Part shown: in pieces, positions 45,771 to 52,957 of the stretch
How positions within the stretch are numbered: the stretch's first letter is position 1
How the letters are laid out: every line of letters begins with the position of its first letter
Source of the DNA: Bifidobacterium simiarum
GTDB lineage: Bacteria > Actinomycetota > Actinomycetes > Actinomycetales > Bifidobacteriaceae
Direction: 5' to 3'
DNA: 64,000 nt
Assembly (NCBI RefSeq): GCF_002802905.1
Contig: NZ_PEBK01000004.1
Location: forward strand, 1-64,000
Made by a program: the position numbers and the translations under genes
The notes under the pieces: model-generated
The model's input: the letters and a program-made list of their open reading frames with translations, nothing else
Databases searched by the model: none
What the model was told of the DNA's origin: nothing

Positions 45771-46730
45771 ATGGTGTCATATGATGTAACGTCTATCGGT
45801 GAGGGCGGGATTAGGCTGTCTTCTCCACTGGGACATAGGATTCAGCGAGCAAGAACTTTCGGTATCCAGATTGCCGGCACAGAGGCGAATGTGCTGTGTG
45901 CCCTCGGATGTCTGAATTGGAATACCTCTTGGTTCTCCGCATTGCCGGATTCCGCGCTGGGCCGTCGCGTTGAATTCCAGTACAAAGGGTTCGGTGTTGA
46001 CCTTAGCCATGTCAAGCGCGTACCGGGGGCGCGAATCGGTACCTATTATGTGGAATATTCCAAGCCGCCGCTGCCGACTAAGGTGATGTTCGACCGAGCG
46101 AATACGGCATTCTGCAACATGACGGTGGATGATATCGATTGGGATGCCCTGCTTGATACCCGCTTGCTGTTGCTGTCTGGCCTGACTCTGCCGCTGTCTC
46201 CGACCGTTCGCAAGATCTTGGAAGTGGCCAACGAGAAGGCCCATGCCGCGGGCGTGCCTGTTGCCTTCGACGTGAATTACCGTCATAACCTGTGGGAGGT
46301 TGAAGAGGCCGCCAAGGTGGTGCGACCGTTCATCGAGCAGGCAGATATCCTGTTCTGCAAGCGAGATGATGTCAATCTGCTAGTTAAGACGGTAGCTGAT
46401 GAGGATGAGGGACTGGAAGCTCTTCGAGAGATTTCCCAGGCTTCATGGATTGTGATGTCCAACGGCGCCAAGGGAGCCGAAGGCCTGATTGATGGCAAGC
46501 GTATGCATGAGGATGCTGCTCCGGTGGAGATCCTAGATCGTCTCGGTGCAGGTGACGGCCTTGCGGCAGGTGTACTGCATTCGTGGCTGAACGGCAACGC
46601 GGAGGACTGCCTGAAGTATGGTGTCAACGTGGCAGGACTGGCTCTGAGCCATTATGGTGAGCAGGTGACCATCACCGTTGATGAACTGGACTCTCTGGTT
46701 AAGAATCCTCATTCCTCTTTGGAGCGATGA
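45771..46730 (+). CDS. PfkB-family sugar/aldonate kinase
   Basis: A 319-residue ribokinase-fold kinase, closest in character to 2-keto-3-deoxygluconate-type kinases. AGTEANVLCALGCL (about 36-49) is the substrate-binding part, FDVNYRHNLW is the KDG-kinase-like block, and LDRLGAGDGLAAGVLHSWL (about 258-276) gives the anion hole and catalytic Asp. The usual GGA-xN motif is altered to AGTEAN. It would phosphorylate the imported substrate or its opened acid, replacing the PTS (UlaABC) or LyxK of known ascorbate and 2,3-diketogulonate routes. AAGGAA precedes the ATG, 78 bases after the UlaD-like gene. Confidence 0.87.
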   Translation: MVSYDVTSIGEGGIRLSSPLGHRIQRARTFGIQIAGTEANVLCALGCLNWNTSWFSALPDSALGRRVEFQYKGFGVDLSHVKRVPGARIGTYYVEYSKPPLPTKVMFDRANTAFCNMTVDDIDWDALLDTRLLLLSGLTLPLSPTVRKILEVANEKAHAAGVPVAFDVNYRHNLWEVEEAAKVVRPFIEQADILFCKRDDVNLLVKTVADEDEGLEALREISQASWIVMSNGAKGAEGLIDGKRMHEDAAPVEILDRLGAGDGLAAGVLHSWLNGNAEDCLKYGVNVAGLALSHYGEQVTITVDELDSLVKNPHSSLER

Positions 46731-46787
46731 TCTGTTACTGATCAGGTATTGACAATAACATAAGACGTTTTCTGTGATCGGTTATTG

Positions 46788-46829
46788 CAGGGCCGAACGG
46801 TTTTCCATGGCCGTCCGGCCCTGTTTTTT
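46788..46829 (+). terminator. Strong Rho-independent terminator between kinase and UlaE genes
   Basis: CAGGGCCG pairs with CGGCCCTG, with inner AACGG/CCGT pairs, followed by TTTTTT. A TTGACA lies at 46749, before the hairpin. The last gene is thus either read through, regulated by attenuation, or driven by its own promoter. Confidence 0.8.
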
Positions 46830-46861
46830 GCCGCGTGGAAGCGGCGGAATGAAAGGTAATC

Positions 46862-47701
46862 ATGCAATCGATATCTTTAGGTATTTATGAAAAAGCACTG
46901 ACACCTACTGCAAGTTGGAAGGAACGGTTCTCTCAGGTCCATGATCTGGGGTTTGACTTCATGGACATCTCCATTGATGAGAGTGACGAAAGATTGTCTC
47001 GTTTGTCCATGGATATGGATTTCGTTCGCGAGATCGGAGCTGAAGCGAAGAGAAGCGGGGTGATGATCGGAGGAGTATGTCTCTCGGCGCATCGTCGATA
47101 TGCTTTGGGGTCCCCTGATTCGGAAAAGGAGGAAAAGGGGCGCGAAATTTTATTCCGATCTATCGATTTTGCTAAGGCAGTTGGTTCTTCCTTAGTTCAG
47201 CTGGCAGGATACTACACGTTCTATGAACCGCATGATCACGGATGCCGTGAGCGATTCCTGAAGAATCTGAGAGATGGCGTGCAATACGCAGCACAGCAAG
47301 GTGTGATGCTGGGAATCGAGAACGTGGACGGTGAGGACATTACTGATCTTCATGAGTTGAACAGAATCCTGAAGGAAGTCAGCTCTCCATGGTTGCAAGC
47401 TTATCCGGATGTGGGCAATTCAGCGTTCAATTTCCGTGATGTGCGTGACGATTTACAGGCCGTTAAAGGACACGTCGCTGCGATTCATGTTAAAGATGTG
47501 CTTCCCGGCAAGCCTCGTAAAGTTCCATTTGGCCAAGGGATTGCTGATTTTGGAGCGGCTTTCATGGAACTGAAGGCTCAGCGGTGGTCCGGTCGAATGA
47601 TGATTGAGATGTGGAATGAGGATACTGATGCTGATCGCGAATGTCGTATAGCCAAAGAGTTCATTGAGGCGAAGTTACGTACCTATGGTCTCTGGGAGTA
47701 A
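46862..47701 (+). CDS. ulaE: L-ribulose/L-xylulose-5-phosphate 3-epimerase (UlaE/SgbU)
   Basis: A 279-residue TIM-barrel 3-epimerase converting L-xylulose-5-P to L-ribulose-5-P. SLGIYEKAL at the N-terminus, FDFMDISIDESDERLSRL and CLSAHRRYALGS are nearly those of E. coli UlaE. The metal site is present as Glu153, Asp183, His209 and Glu249, each two less than E. coli numbering. It is the strongest evidence that the cluster runs through L-pentulose-5-phosphates. GAAAGG precedes the ATG. A terminator separates it from the kinase gene and another follows. Confidence 0.92.
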   Translation: MQSISLGIYEKALTPTASWKERFSQVHDLGFDFMDISIDESDERLSRLSMDMDFVREIGAEAKRSGVMIGGVCLSAHRRYALGSPDSEKEEKGREILFRSIDFAKAVGSSLVQLAGYYTFYEPHDHGCRERFLKNLRDGVQYAAQQGVMLGIENVDGEDITDLHELNRILKEVSSPWLQAYPDVGNSAFNFRDVRDDLQAVKGHVAAIHVKDVLPGKPRKVPFGQGIADFGAAFMELKAQRWSGRMMIEMWNEDTDADRECRIAKEFIEAKLRTYGLWE

Positions 47702-47705
47702 AAAC

Positions 47706-47760
47706 AAGGTGGGGCCGGATCCGTGCCCATGTTCGGGTATTGGATCGGACCCCACCTTCT
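47706..47760. terminator. Bidirectional terminator after ulaE
   Basis: AAGGTGGGG pairs with CCCCACCTT, with inner GGATCC-like pairs. It lies between ulaE and the convergent hydrolase gene and can serve both. Confidence 0.8.
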
Positions 47761-47773
47761 GAGCAAATAATGG

Positions 47774-48631
47774 TCAGTCGCGATCCTCGCCGGCGGCGAC
47801 GGTGCGGGCGATGATGCCGGCGAACTCATCCCACAGCGGTTCGGGCACTTCGTGCGCCATGCCGGAGTAGAGATGCAGCTCGCCGCCGAGCAGATCGGCG
47901 ATATACTCGCCGGCCTTGGGGCTGAAGAACGGGTCCTTTCGGCCGTGGATCACGGCGGTCGGCTTGTCGAATGCGGCCAGCTTGTCCTGATCGATGCGGA
48001 AATCCGCGATGGCGGCGTTCTGTCGTCGCCAGCCGTCCGGGCGATAGCAGCGATCGTAGGTGATGCCACCCAGTTCGCGCGCCCAATCCTCGTTGAACAC
48101 ATAGGCCGATCCCACATGGCATGCGCGCTCGCGCGAGACGAACATGTCAATGGCCTCATCGCGGGTCTCGGCATAATCCAGTCCCTCGGAGGACCCCGAT
48201 TCCGCGGATTCCGGAGAGGCCATCCACTGTGCCGCATATTCCGGAACCGTGAACATGATGATCGCGGACTTCACCCGATCCGCATAGTCGGTGATGACCT
48301 GCTGCGTGATCATGCCGCCCATCGATTCGCCCATGACGTGGAACTGCTCCGCACCGGCATCCGAGGCCACGGCGGCGACGTCAGCCGCCATATCCGCCAG
48401 GGAATAGCATTTGCCGGTCTGTTCGGGAGCGCCGAGCTGGCTGGAAAGGCCGACGTCTCGGTTGTCCATGAGAATCGTGCGGATTCCCTGTTCGTTGAGC
48501 TTGCGGACGAAGCCCATTTCCCAGCCGACCAGCTGAGCGGTGTATCCCTCGATCATGAGCAGGGTGGGGCCGTCGGACGGACCGTATTCCTCGTAGTACA
48601 GGGAGACGTCGCCGTTGTGTGCGTATGGCAT
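47774..48631 (-). CDS. Alpha/beta hydrolase
   Basis: A 285-residue alpha/beta hydrolase. The nucleophile elbow is GESMGG (about 100-105), the acid is in HGRKDPFF, and the His is in MAHEVPEP. No signal peptide is seen. The oxyanion segment IEGYTAQLVGW is unusual for haloalkane dehalogenase-like enzymes and closer to esterases or lactonases. It is transcribed after the MFS gene 68 bases upstream and probably in one unit with it, controlled by the divergent LacI regulator. Substrate unknown. Confidence 0.85.
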   Translation of the reverse strand: MPYAHNGDVSLYYEEYGPSDGPTLLMIEGYTAQLVGWEMGFVRKLNEQGIRTILMDNRDVGLSSQLGAPEQTGKCYSLADMAADVAAVASDAGAEQFHVMGESMGGMITQQVITDYADRVKSAIIMFTVPEYAAQWMASPESAESGSSEGLDYAETRDEAIDMFVSRERACHVGSAYVFNEDWARELGGITYDRCYRPDGWRRQNAAIADFRIDQDKLAAFDKPTAVIHGRKDPFFSPKAGEYIADLLGGELHLYSGMAHEVPEPLWDEFAGIIARTVAAGEDRD

Positions 48632-48699
48632 GGTGTTTGCCTTTCTTTTCTGATGATGGTGGTTTTGCAGAGGTGAAGGAGGGTTTTGCTAGTGTGCCG

Positions 48700-49965
48700 T
48701 CACTTGATCGCCTTGATGAGGAAGGCGAACACGCCGCCGAGCAGGGCCGTGACGATGCCGAAGACGAACACCGAGGCGTAGGTGCCGGTGGCGTTGATCA
48801 GCATGGAGGCGAACAGCGGTGCGACCGCCGCCGGAACGGAAGTGGCGATGGCGAGAATGCCGAGATCGCGGCCTTCGTCCTGCTTACTGGGCAGGACCAG
48901 CGACATCACGGCGATATCGACGGCGAAGTAGACGCCGGATGCCGCGCCGCTGACGCCGGCGAAGATCAGGATCGCGGGCCAGCTGGGAGAGACCAGCGGA
49001 ATGATGAAGGCGATCATGTACACGATGGACGACAGTGCCACCACCAGCTTGCGGCGGTTGAGCATATCAGCCACCTTGCCGAAGACGATGATTGCGATGA
49101 TCTGCGAAACGGTGGAGATGGTTGACATCGTGGCCACGCCGGCTGCGACATTGCCTCCGGGTACGTTCTGGGTTCCGACGAAATCGCTGAGGATGAAGTA
49201 CGTGAAGTTCGAGATGCCGAAGAACGCGAAGAAAAACGAGAAGCGGGAGAGGAACGCCATCGTGAAATCGCGGTGCAGGAACGCGGAGAAGAAGTGTCCG
49301 ATGCCGGAGATGGAGAAGCTCACTCGCTTGGCGGCCTGCGGTCGTGGCATGTCAACCGATGAGGTGTCCGGCACGAGGAAGCAGAACAGCAGCGTGATGA
49401 TGACGATGAATGCGCCGACGACGGCGTAGCCGCCGAGCTGGCTGGTGCGGGATGCGATGTTGACGAAGATCAAAATGCCGAACGGCAGTCCCAGACCGGT
49501 GACGGATGAGGCCACGCCGCGGTGTTCCTCGGGAATGCGGTCGGGGATGACGGCGTAGATCACGCCCTGGTACCAGTTGGCGAAGAACCAGACGACGCCC
49601 GCCATGAGGATGACCAGCGGAATGGTGTTGGCGATACCCATCACCACGCAGGCGATGGCCGTGCCGATGGCGGAGAACAGCAGCCACGGGGCGCGGCGGC
49701 CGATGCGGGTGCGTGTGCGGTCGGAGATCGCGGCGCCGATGGGCAGGATGATCGTGCCGATCACCGATTCGACCAATGAGGCCATGGCGGTGTCATGCAC
49801 TTTGTTGGTCGGGTCGATGGCAGTGATCTGGGCGGGTAACAGCACCTGATTGATGGCCTGATATACGCCGTACAGCGCAATGATCGAGGGAAGCAGCAAT
49901 GTCAGGATTCGGATGACGCTCGGCTGGGTTCGGGTGACGCCCGATGCCGGGGTGGCTTCGGCCAT
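48700..49965 (-). CDS. MFS transporter next to the hydrolase
   Basis: A 421-residue transporter with about 12 membrane helices. AAISDRTRTRIGRRAPWLLF after helix 2 is a GPH/MFS-like loop, and the DRIPEEHRGVASSV segment lies after helix 4. It may import or export a glycoside for the hydrolase (inference from the operon). AAAGGAG precedes the ATG at 49965. The divergent LacI gene and three operator-like 13-bp repeats lie upstream. Confidence 0.85.
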   Translation of the reverse strand: MAEATPASGVTRTQPSVIRILTLLLPSIIALYGVYQAINQVLLPAQITAIDPTNKVHDTAMASLVESVIGTIILPIGAAISDRTRTRIGRRAPWLLFSAIGTAIACVVMGIANTIPLVILMAGVVWFFANWYQGVIYAVIPDRIPEEHRGVASSVTGLGLPFGILIFVNIASRTSQLGGYAVVGAFIVIITLLFCFLVPDTSSVDMPRPQAAKRVSFSISGIGHFFSAFLHRDFTMAFLSRFSFFFAFFGISNFTYFILSDFVGTQNVPGGNVAAGVATMSTISTVSQIIAIIVFGKVADMLNRRKLVVALSSIVYMIAFIIPLVSPSWPAILIFAGVSGAASGVYFAVDIAVMSLVLPSKQDEGRDLGILAIATSVPAAVAPLFASMLINATGTYASVFVFGIVTALLGGVFAFLIKAIK

Positions 49966-50062
49966 GATGATCTCCTTTGGTCAGTGGAAACCGAATGATG
50001 CACACGATCGACCGTCTCTTCCGCATCTCTTGGCGGCCCATGCTCTCGCTTCCTCCATGAAA

Positions 50063-50101
50063 CGAGTTACTGAATCGAGTTAGTAAATCGTGTTAGTAAG
50101 G
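50063..50101. promoter_or_regulatory. Three 13-bp tandem repeats, LacI operator candidate
   Basis: CGAGTTACTGAAT, CGAGTTAGTAAAT and CGTGTTAGTAAGG start at 50063, 50076 and 50089. Within them TTACTGAATCGAGTTAGTAA is an imperfect palindrome centred on TCGA (16 of 20 symmetric). It lies between the MFS and LacI starts. Confidence 0.6.
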
Positions 50102-50162
50102 AATTCTATACTGGTCTGAGGTTTTGTCAACACGGCGTGAGTCGTCTGTCGGAAAGGTGCGT

Positions 50163-51158
50163 ATGGCATTCGGCAAGAAGGTCAAAAGTCAGGATGTGGC
50201 CGATCTGGCCGGAGTCTCCCGTACCACTGTCAGCTTGGTGATGAATGGTCGGGACGACTCCATTCCCGAGAAAACTCGGCACAAAGTGCTCGATGCCGCC
50301 AATGAATTGGGATTCGTGCCATCCGCGGTGGCCCGGCAGCTCAGGCGTGGCCGGAGTCGTATCGTACTGTGCTTGGCTCCGGGATGGATGCCGTCCGGTC
50401 GTGCGGATGAACTCTGGGGCGGATTGAGCCGGCAGCTGGATGAGAAAGGATTCACCTGTGTGTTCTCTCGTTCCGCCGGCTCGACCACTTCGCTGCGGCA
50501 ACTGCTGTCGGAGCTGAATCCCGGCGTGGTCGCACCGTTTTTCCCGTTGCAATCGAACGATCTGCGTTTGTTGGATCGATTGAACATCCCGGTGGCGGAA
50601 GTGTATATGTCACGGTCGGGCAACGATCTCGACACTCCATGGCGTCGCTTCCAGCATGACGTCGGGGTGACTCAGGCGGCCTATCTGCTGGAATCCGGGG
50701 TAACGCGCATTGCCTATCTGGGTACGTCCGACCATCTTGGAGCCGATATCTCCGCCGACCGACTGCTGGGTGCCCGGGAAACGGTCGAAGCGGCCGGGCT
50801 GAGCCTGACCGCCTGTGAATCCGTTGATCTGAGTGAAGTCGCGCTGAAAGCGGCCATCGAACGCATGCGTGATCTGGATGTTGAAGCGGTGTGCGCCTTC
50901 AACGATGATTATGCGGCCGCCTTACTTGGTGCCGCGAAATCGGCTGGCATCGAGGTGCCCAGGCAGATGCGGGTGATCGGTGTCGATGATCTGTACCTTG
51001 GCCGGTATCTCAGTCCTTCGCTGACCAGCGTGAATTATCGGAATAATTTCGCCGACATCTATACGCCACAGATCGTCGCCGCCTATGAAGGCCGAACCGC
51101 CGAAGTCGATCCGGATCTCGGCCTCGATCTCTGGGTCGTCCGTCGCGAATCCGCCTAA
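50163..51158 (+). CDS. LacI-family regulator of the MFS/hydrolase unit
   Basis: A 331-residue repressor with the HTH SQDVADLAGVSRTTVSLVMN (about 8-27), the hinge FVPSAVARQLRRG and a sugar-binding domain (AAYLLESGVTRIAYLGTS, FNDDYAAALLGAAKSAG, IGVDDLYLGRYLSPSLTSV). It starts at 50163 with GGAAAGG upstream. It is divergent from the MFS-hydrolase pair and very likely represses it through the 13-bp repeats. A terminator follows at 51213. Confidence 0.9.
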   Translation: MAFGKKVKSQDVADLAGVSRTTVSLVMNGRDDSIPEKTRHKVLDAANELGFVPSAVARQLRRGRSRIVLCLAPGWMPSGRADELWGGLSRQLDEKGFTCVFSRSAGSTTSLRQLLSELNPGVVAPFFPLQSNDLRLLDRLNIPVAEVYMSRSGNDLDTPWRRFQHDVGVTQAAYLLESGVTRIAYLGTSDHLGADISADRLLGARETVEAAGLSLTACESVDLSEVALKAAIERMRDLDVEAVCAFNDDYAAALLGAAKSAGIEVPRQMRVIGVDDLYLGRYLSPSLTSVNYRNNFADIYTPQIVAAYEGRTAEVDPDLGLDLWVVRRESA

Positions 51159-51212
51159 GGCTCTAGCAGCAGGAACTGAGCTGACGTCGTTTCCTTCCTT
51201 CTCCCATAATGC

Positions 51213-51247
51213 ATGGCCACGGTCTTCGGATCGTGGCCATTTCGTTT
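51213..51247 (+). terminator. Terminator after the LacI-family gene
   Basis: ATGGCCACG pairs with CGTGGCCAT around GTCTTCGGAT, followed by TTCGTTT. Confidence 0.8.
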
Positions 51248-51262
51248 GCATCCCGAAGCGCA

Positions 51263-51323
51263 TGCCACTTTTTTACGTTAAAAAGTGGCATAGTGATACA
51301 CTTTTTTACGTTAAAAAGTGGCA
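51263..51323. repeat. Two palindromic repeats upstream of ATPase 2
   Basis: TGCCACTTTTT-TACGTT-AAAAAGTGGCA (51263-51290) is a near-perfect palindrome; a second copy lacks its first bases (51299-51323). The period is 33 bp, about three helical turns. The array ends 21 bases before the ATG. Confidence 0.85.
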
Positions 51324-51344
51324 AAGATCCCTCTCGGAGGTCTC

Positions 51345-52670
51345 ATGAAGCGCAAAATCGACGGGGTATTAGACCATTGGGCGTCTAAGAAGTCTTCGGC
51401 TCCATTGCTTCTTCGCGGTGCTCGACGGGTTGGCAAGACCTACAGCATCAAACAGCTGGGGGCCAGAAGATTCGGTGAGGAGAATTTTGCATACTGTGAT
51501 TTCCAAACCGATCTTGCACAGCTTTCGGCCATGTTCAGCAACACGGCAGACATCGAAGGGATCGTGGCGGATCTTTCCGCATACCTAGGTAAGCCCATTC
51601 GTCGGGAGACAACGCTGATTGCATTCGATGAGATTCAACTCTGCGAATCGGCTCTAAATTCACTGCGCTTCTTCGCATCCAGTGGTTATCGGGTCATTGC
51701 ATCCGGATCTCAGCTCGGAGTGACATTGCGTAATCGCACGTTGCCATTTCCCAGTGACGTGCATCAGGTGGTCCTTCATCCACTGGATTTCGAGGAATGG
51801 CTGTGGGCCTCCGGTAATCAGCGGCTTACCGAGGAGATTCGGAGTCATTTCAATTCTCGGACATCCTTCAGCCTCCACGAAATGGCGATGGACCAATATC
51901 GTCGCTATGTAGTTACCGGAGGACTTCCCGCAGTGGTCAATACGTATTGCAAGACCGGTGATTTTGCGGATGTGCGTACCGCGCAGGTGGATATTGATAG
52001 TACGTATACTGCCGATATTGCGTTGTATGCGCCTGAGGAGACCGTAGTCGCTACTCAGGCTGTATGGCAAAGCATCCCCAAGCAGTTGGCACGCGAGACT
52101 ACGCGCAAGTTCAAGTATGCGGATGTGAGAAAAGGCGGACGTGAACGGCAGTATCGTCTTCCGCTGGCATGGTTGGAAGCTGCGGGTCTGATCGTGCTTA
52201 ATGAACAGACCAACGATATGTCTGCACCTTTGGAAGCCAGAGGATGTGGTTCGTTCTTCAAGGTGTATATGACCGATACGGGTCTGTTGTTCAGCCGATA
52301 CGCGCTGAATGCTTCTGCCTGGCTGTCCGATGATATGAGGGCGCAGCTGTCTGCCCGATTCCGAGGTGCTTTGGCGGAAAACTATGTGATGCAGGCGCTG
52401 GCTTCTAACGAGGTTCCGACCTATTACTGGACTTCAGGTGAAGGCCGACAGTACGAGATCGAATTCATCGCTCAGACTGGTATGGGGCGAGTGGTGCCCA
52501 TCGAGGTTAAATCCGGGGATAACGTGCGAGCTACCAGTCTGGGTCGTTTTATGCAAAAGGCGGATGCTCCGTATGCCATACGAATCTCGGCAAAGAATTT
52601 CGGTTTCGACAACAATACATTCAGCGTTCCGCTATATGCTGCGTTTTGCATTACCGCTGATGTTCTGTGA
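51345..52670 (+). CDS. AAA-family ATPase with DUF4143 domain (2)
   Basis: A 441-residue relative of the ATPase at 4712, with Walker A RGARRVGKTYS (24-34), Walker B LIAFDEIQ (91-98), sensor VIASGSQLG, and the DUF4143 part ending in YEIEFIAQ and PIEVKSG, a PD-(D/E)XK-like pattern. The two proteins are clearly different in sequence, so they are separate acquisitions rather than a recent duplication. The ATG at 51345 is chosen for its GGAGG; a GTG at 51318 lies inside the palindromic repeat. Function unknown; the paired repeats suggest autoregulation or a cognate DNA site. A/T-richer than its neighbours. Confidence 0.88.
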   Translation: MKRKIDGVLDHWASKKSSAPLLLRGARRVGKTYSIKQLGARRFGEENFAYCDFQTDLAQLSAMFSNTADIEGIVADLSAYLGKPIRRETTLIAFDEIQLCESALNSLRFFASSGYRVIASGSQLGVTLRNRTLPFPSDVHQVVLHPLDFEEWLWASGNQRLTEEIRSHFNSRTSFSLHEMAMDQYRRYVVTGGLPAVVNTYCKTGDFADVRTAQVDIDSTYTADIALYAPEETVVATQAVWQSIPKQLARETTRKFKYADVRKGGRERQYRLPLAWLEAAGLIVLNEQTNDMSAPLEARGCGSFFKVYMTDTGLLFSRYALNASAWLSDDMRAQLSARFRGALAENYVMQALASNEVPTYYWTSGEGRQYEIEFIAQTGMGRVVPIEVKSGDNVRATSLGRFMQKADAPYAIRISAKNFGFDNNTFSVPLYAAFCITADVL

Positions 52671-52871
52671 CACGGGGTACTCATGCCATTGGGCTTCGAA
52701 GTGTTGATGTCTCAGTGTGCTACCTTCTGACGGCTTATCCCAACATCGCGGCCGGCGCTGTCGGGTGAAAGCGGTTCGCCATCGCCATTACTGCCCGCAA
52801 ACGGCATTACGATAAGCGGAAACTGAGTGGCGTTATGCCATCGTCACTATACTGACGTCTGGTTTTACGCT

Positions 52872-52943
52872 GCGGTGGCTGAGCACGATGCGGCGGCTGA
52901 GCACGATGCGGCAGTCGAGTACGATGCGGCGGCTGAGGATGAG
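52872..52943 (+). repeat. 18-bp tandem repeat before the YhgE pair
   Basis: Four units of the type GCGGCGGCTGAGCACGAT start at 52872, 52890, 52908 and 52926. In one frame they would encode Ala-Ala-Glu-His-Asp-Ala repeats in a short ORF (52827-53048) that overlaps the next gene out of frame. The rest of the gap from 52671 shows nothing recognisable. Confidence 0.75.
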
Positions 52944-52957
52944 ATAGAGGTGACGGT

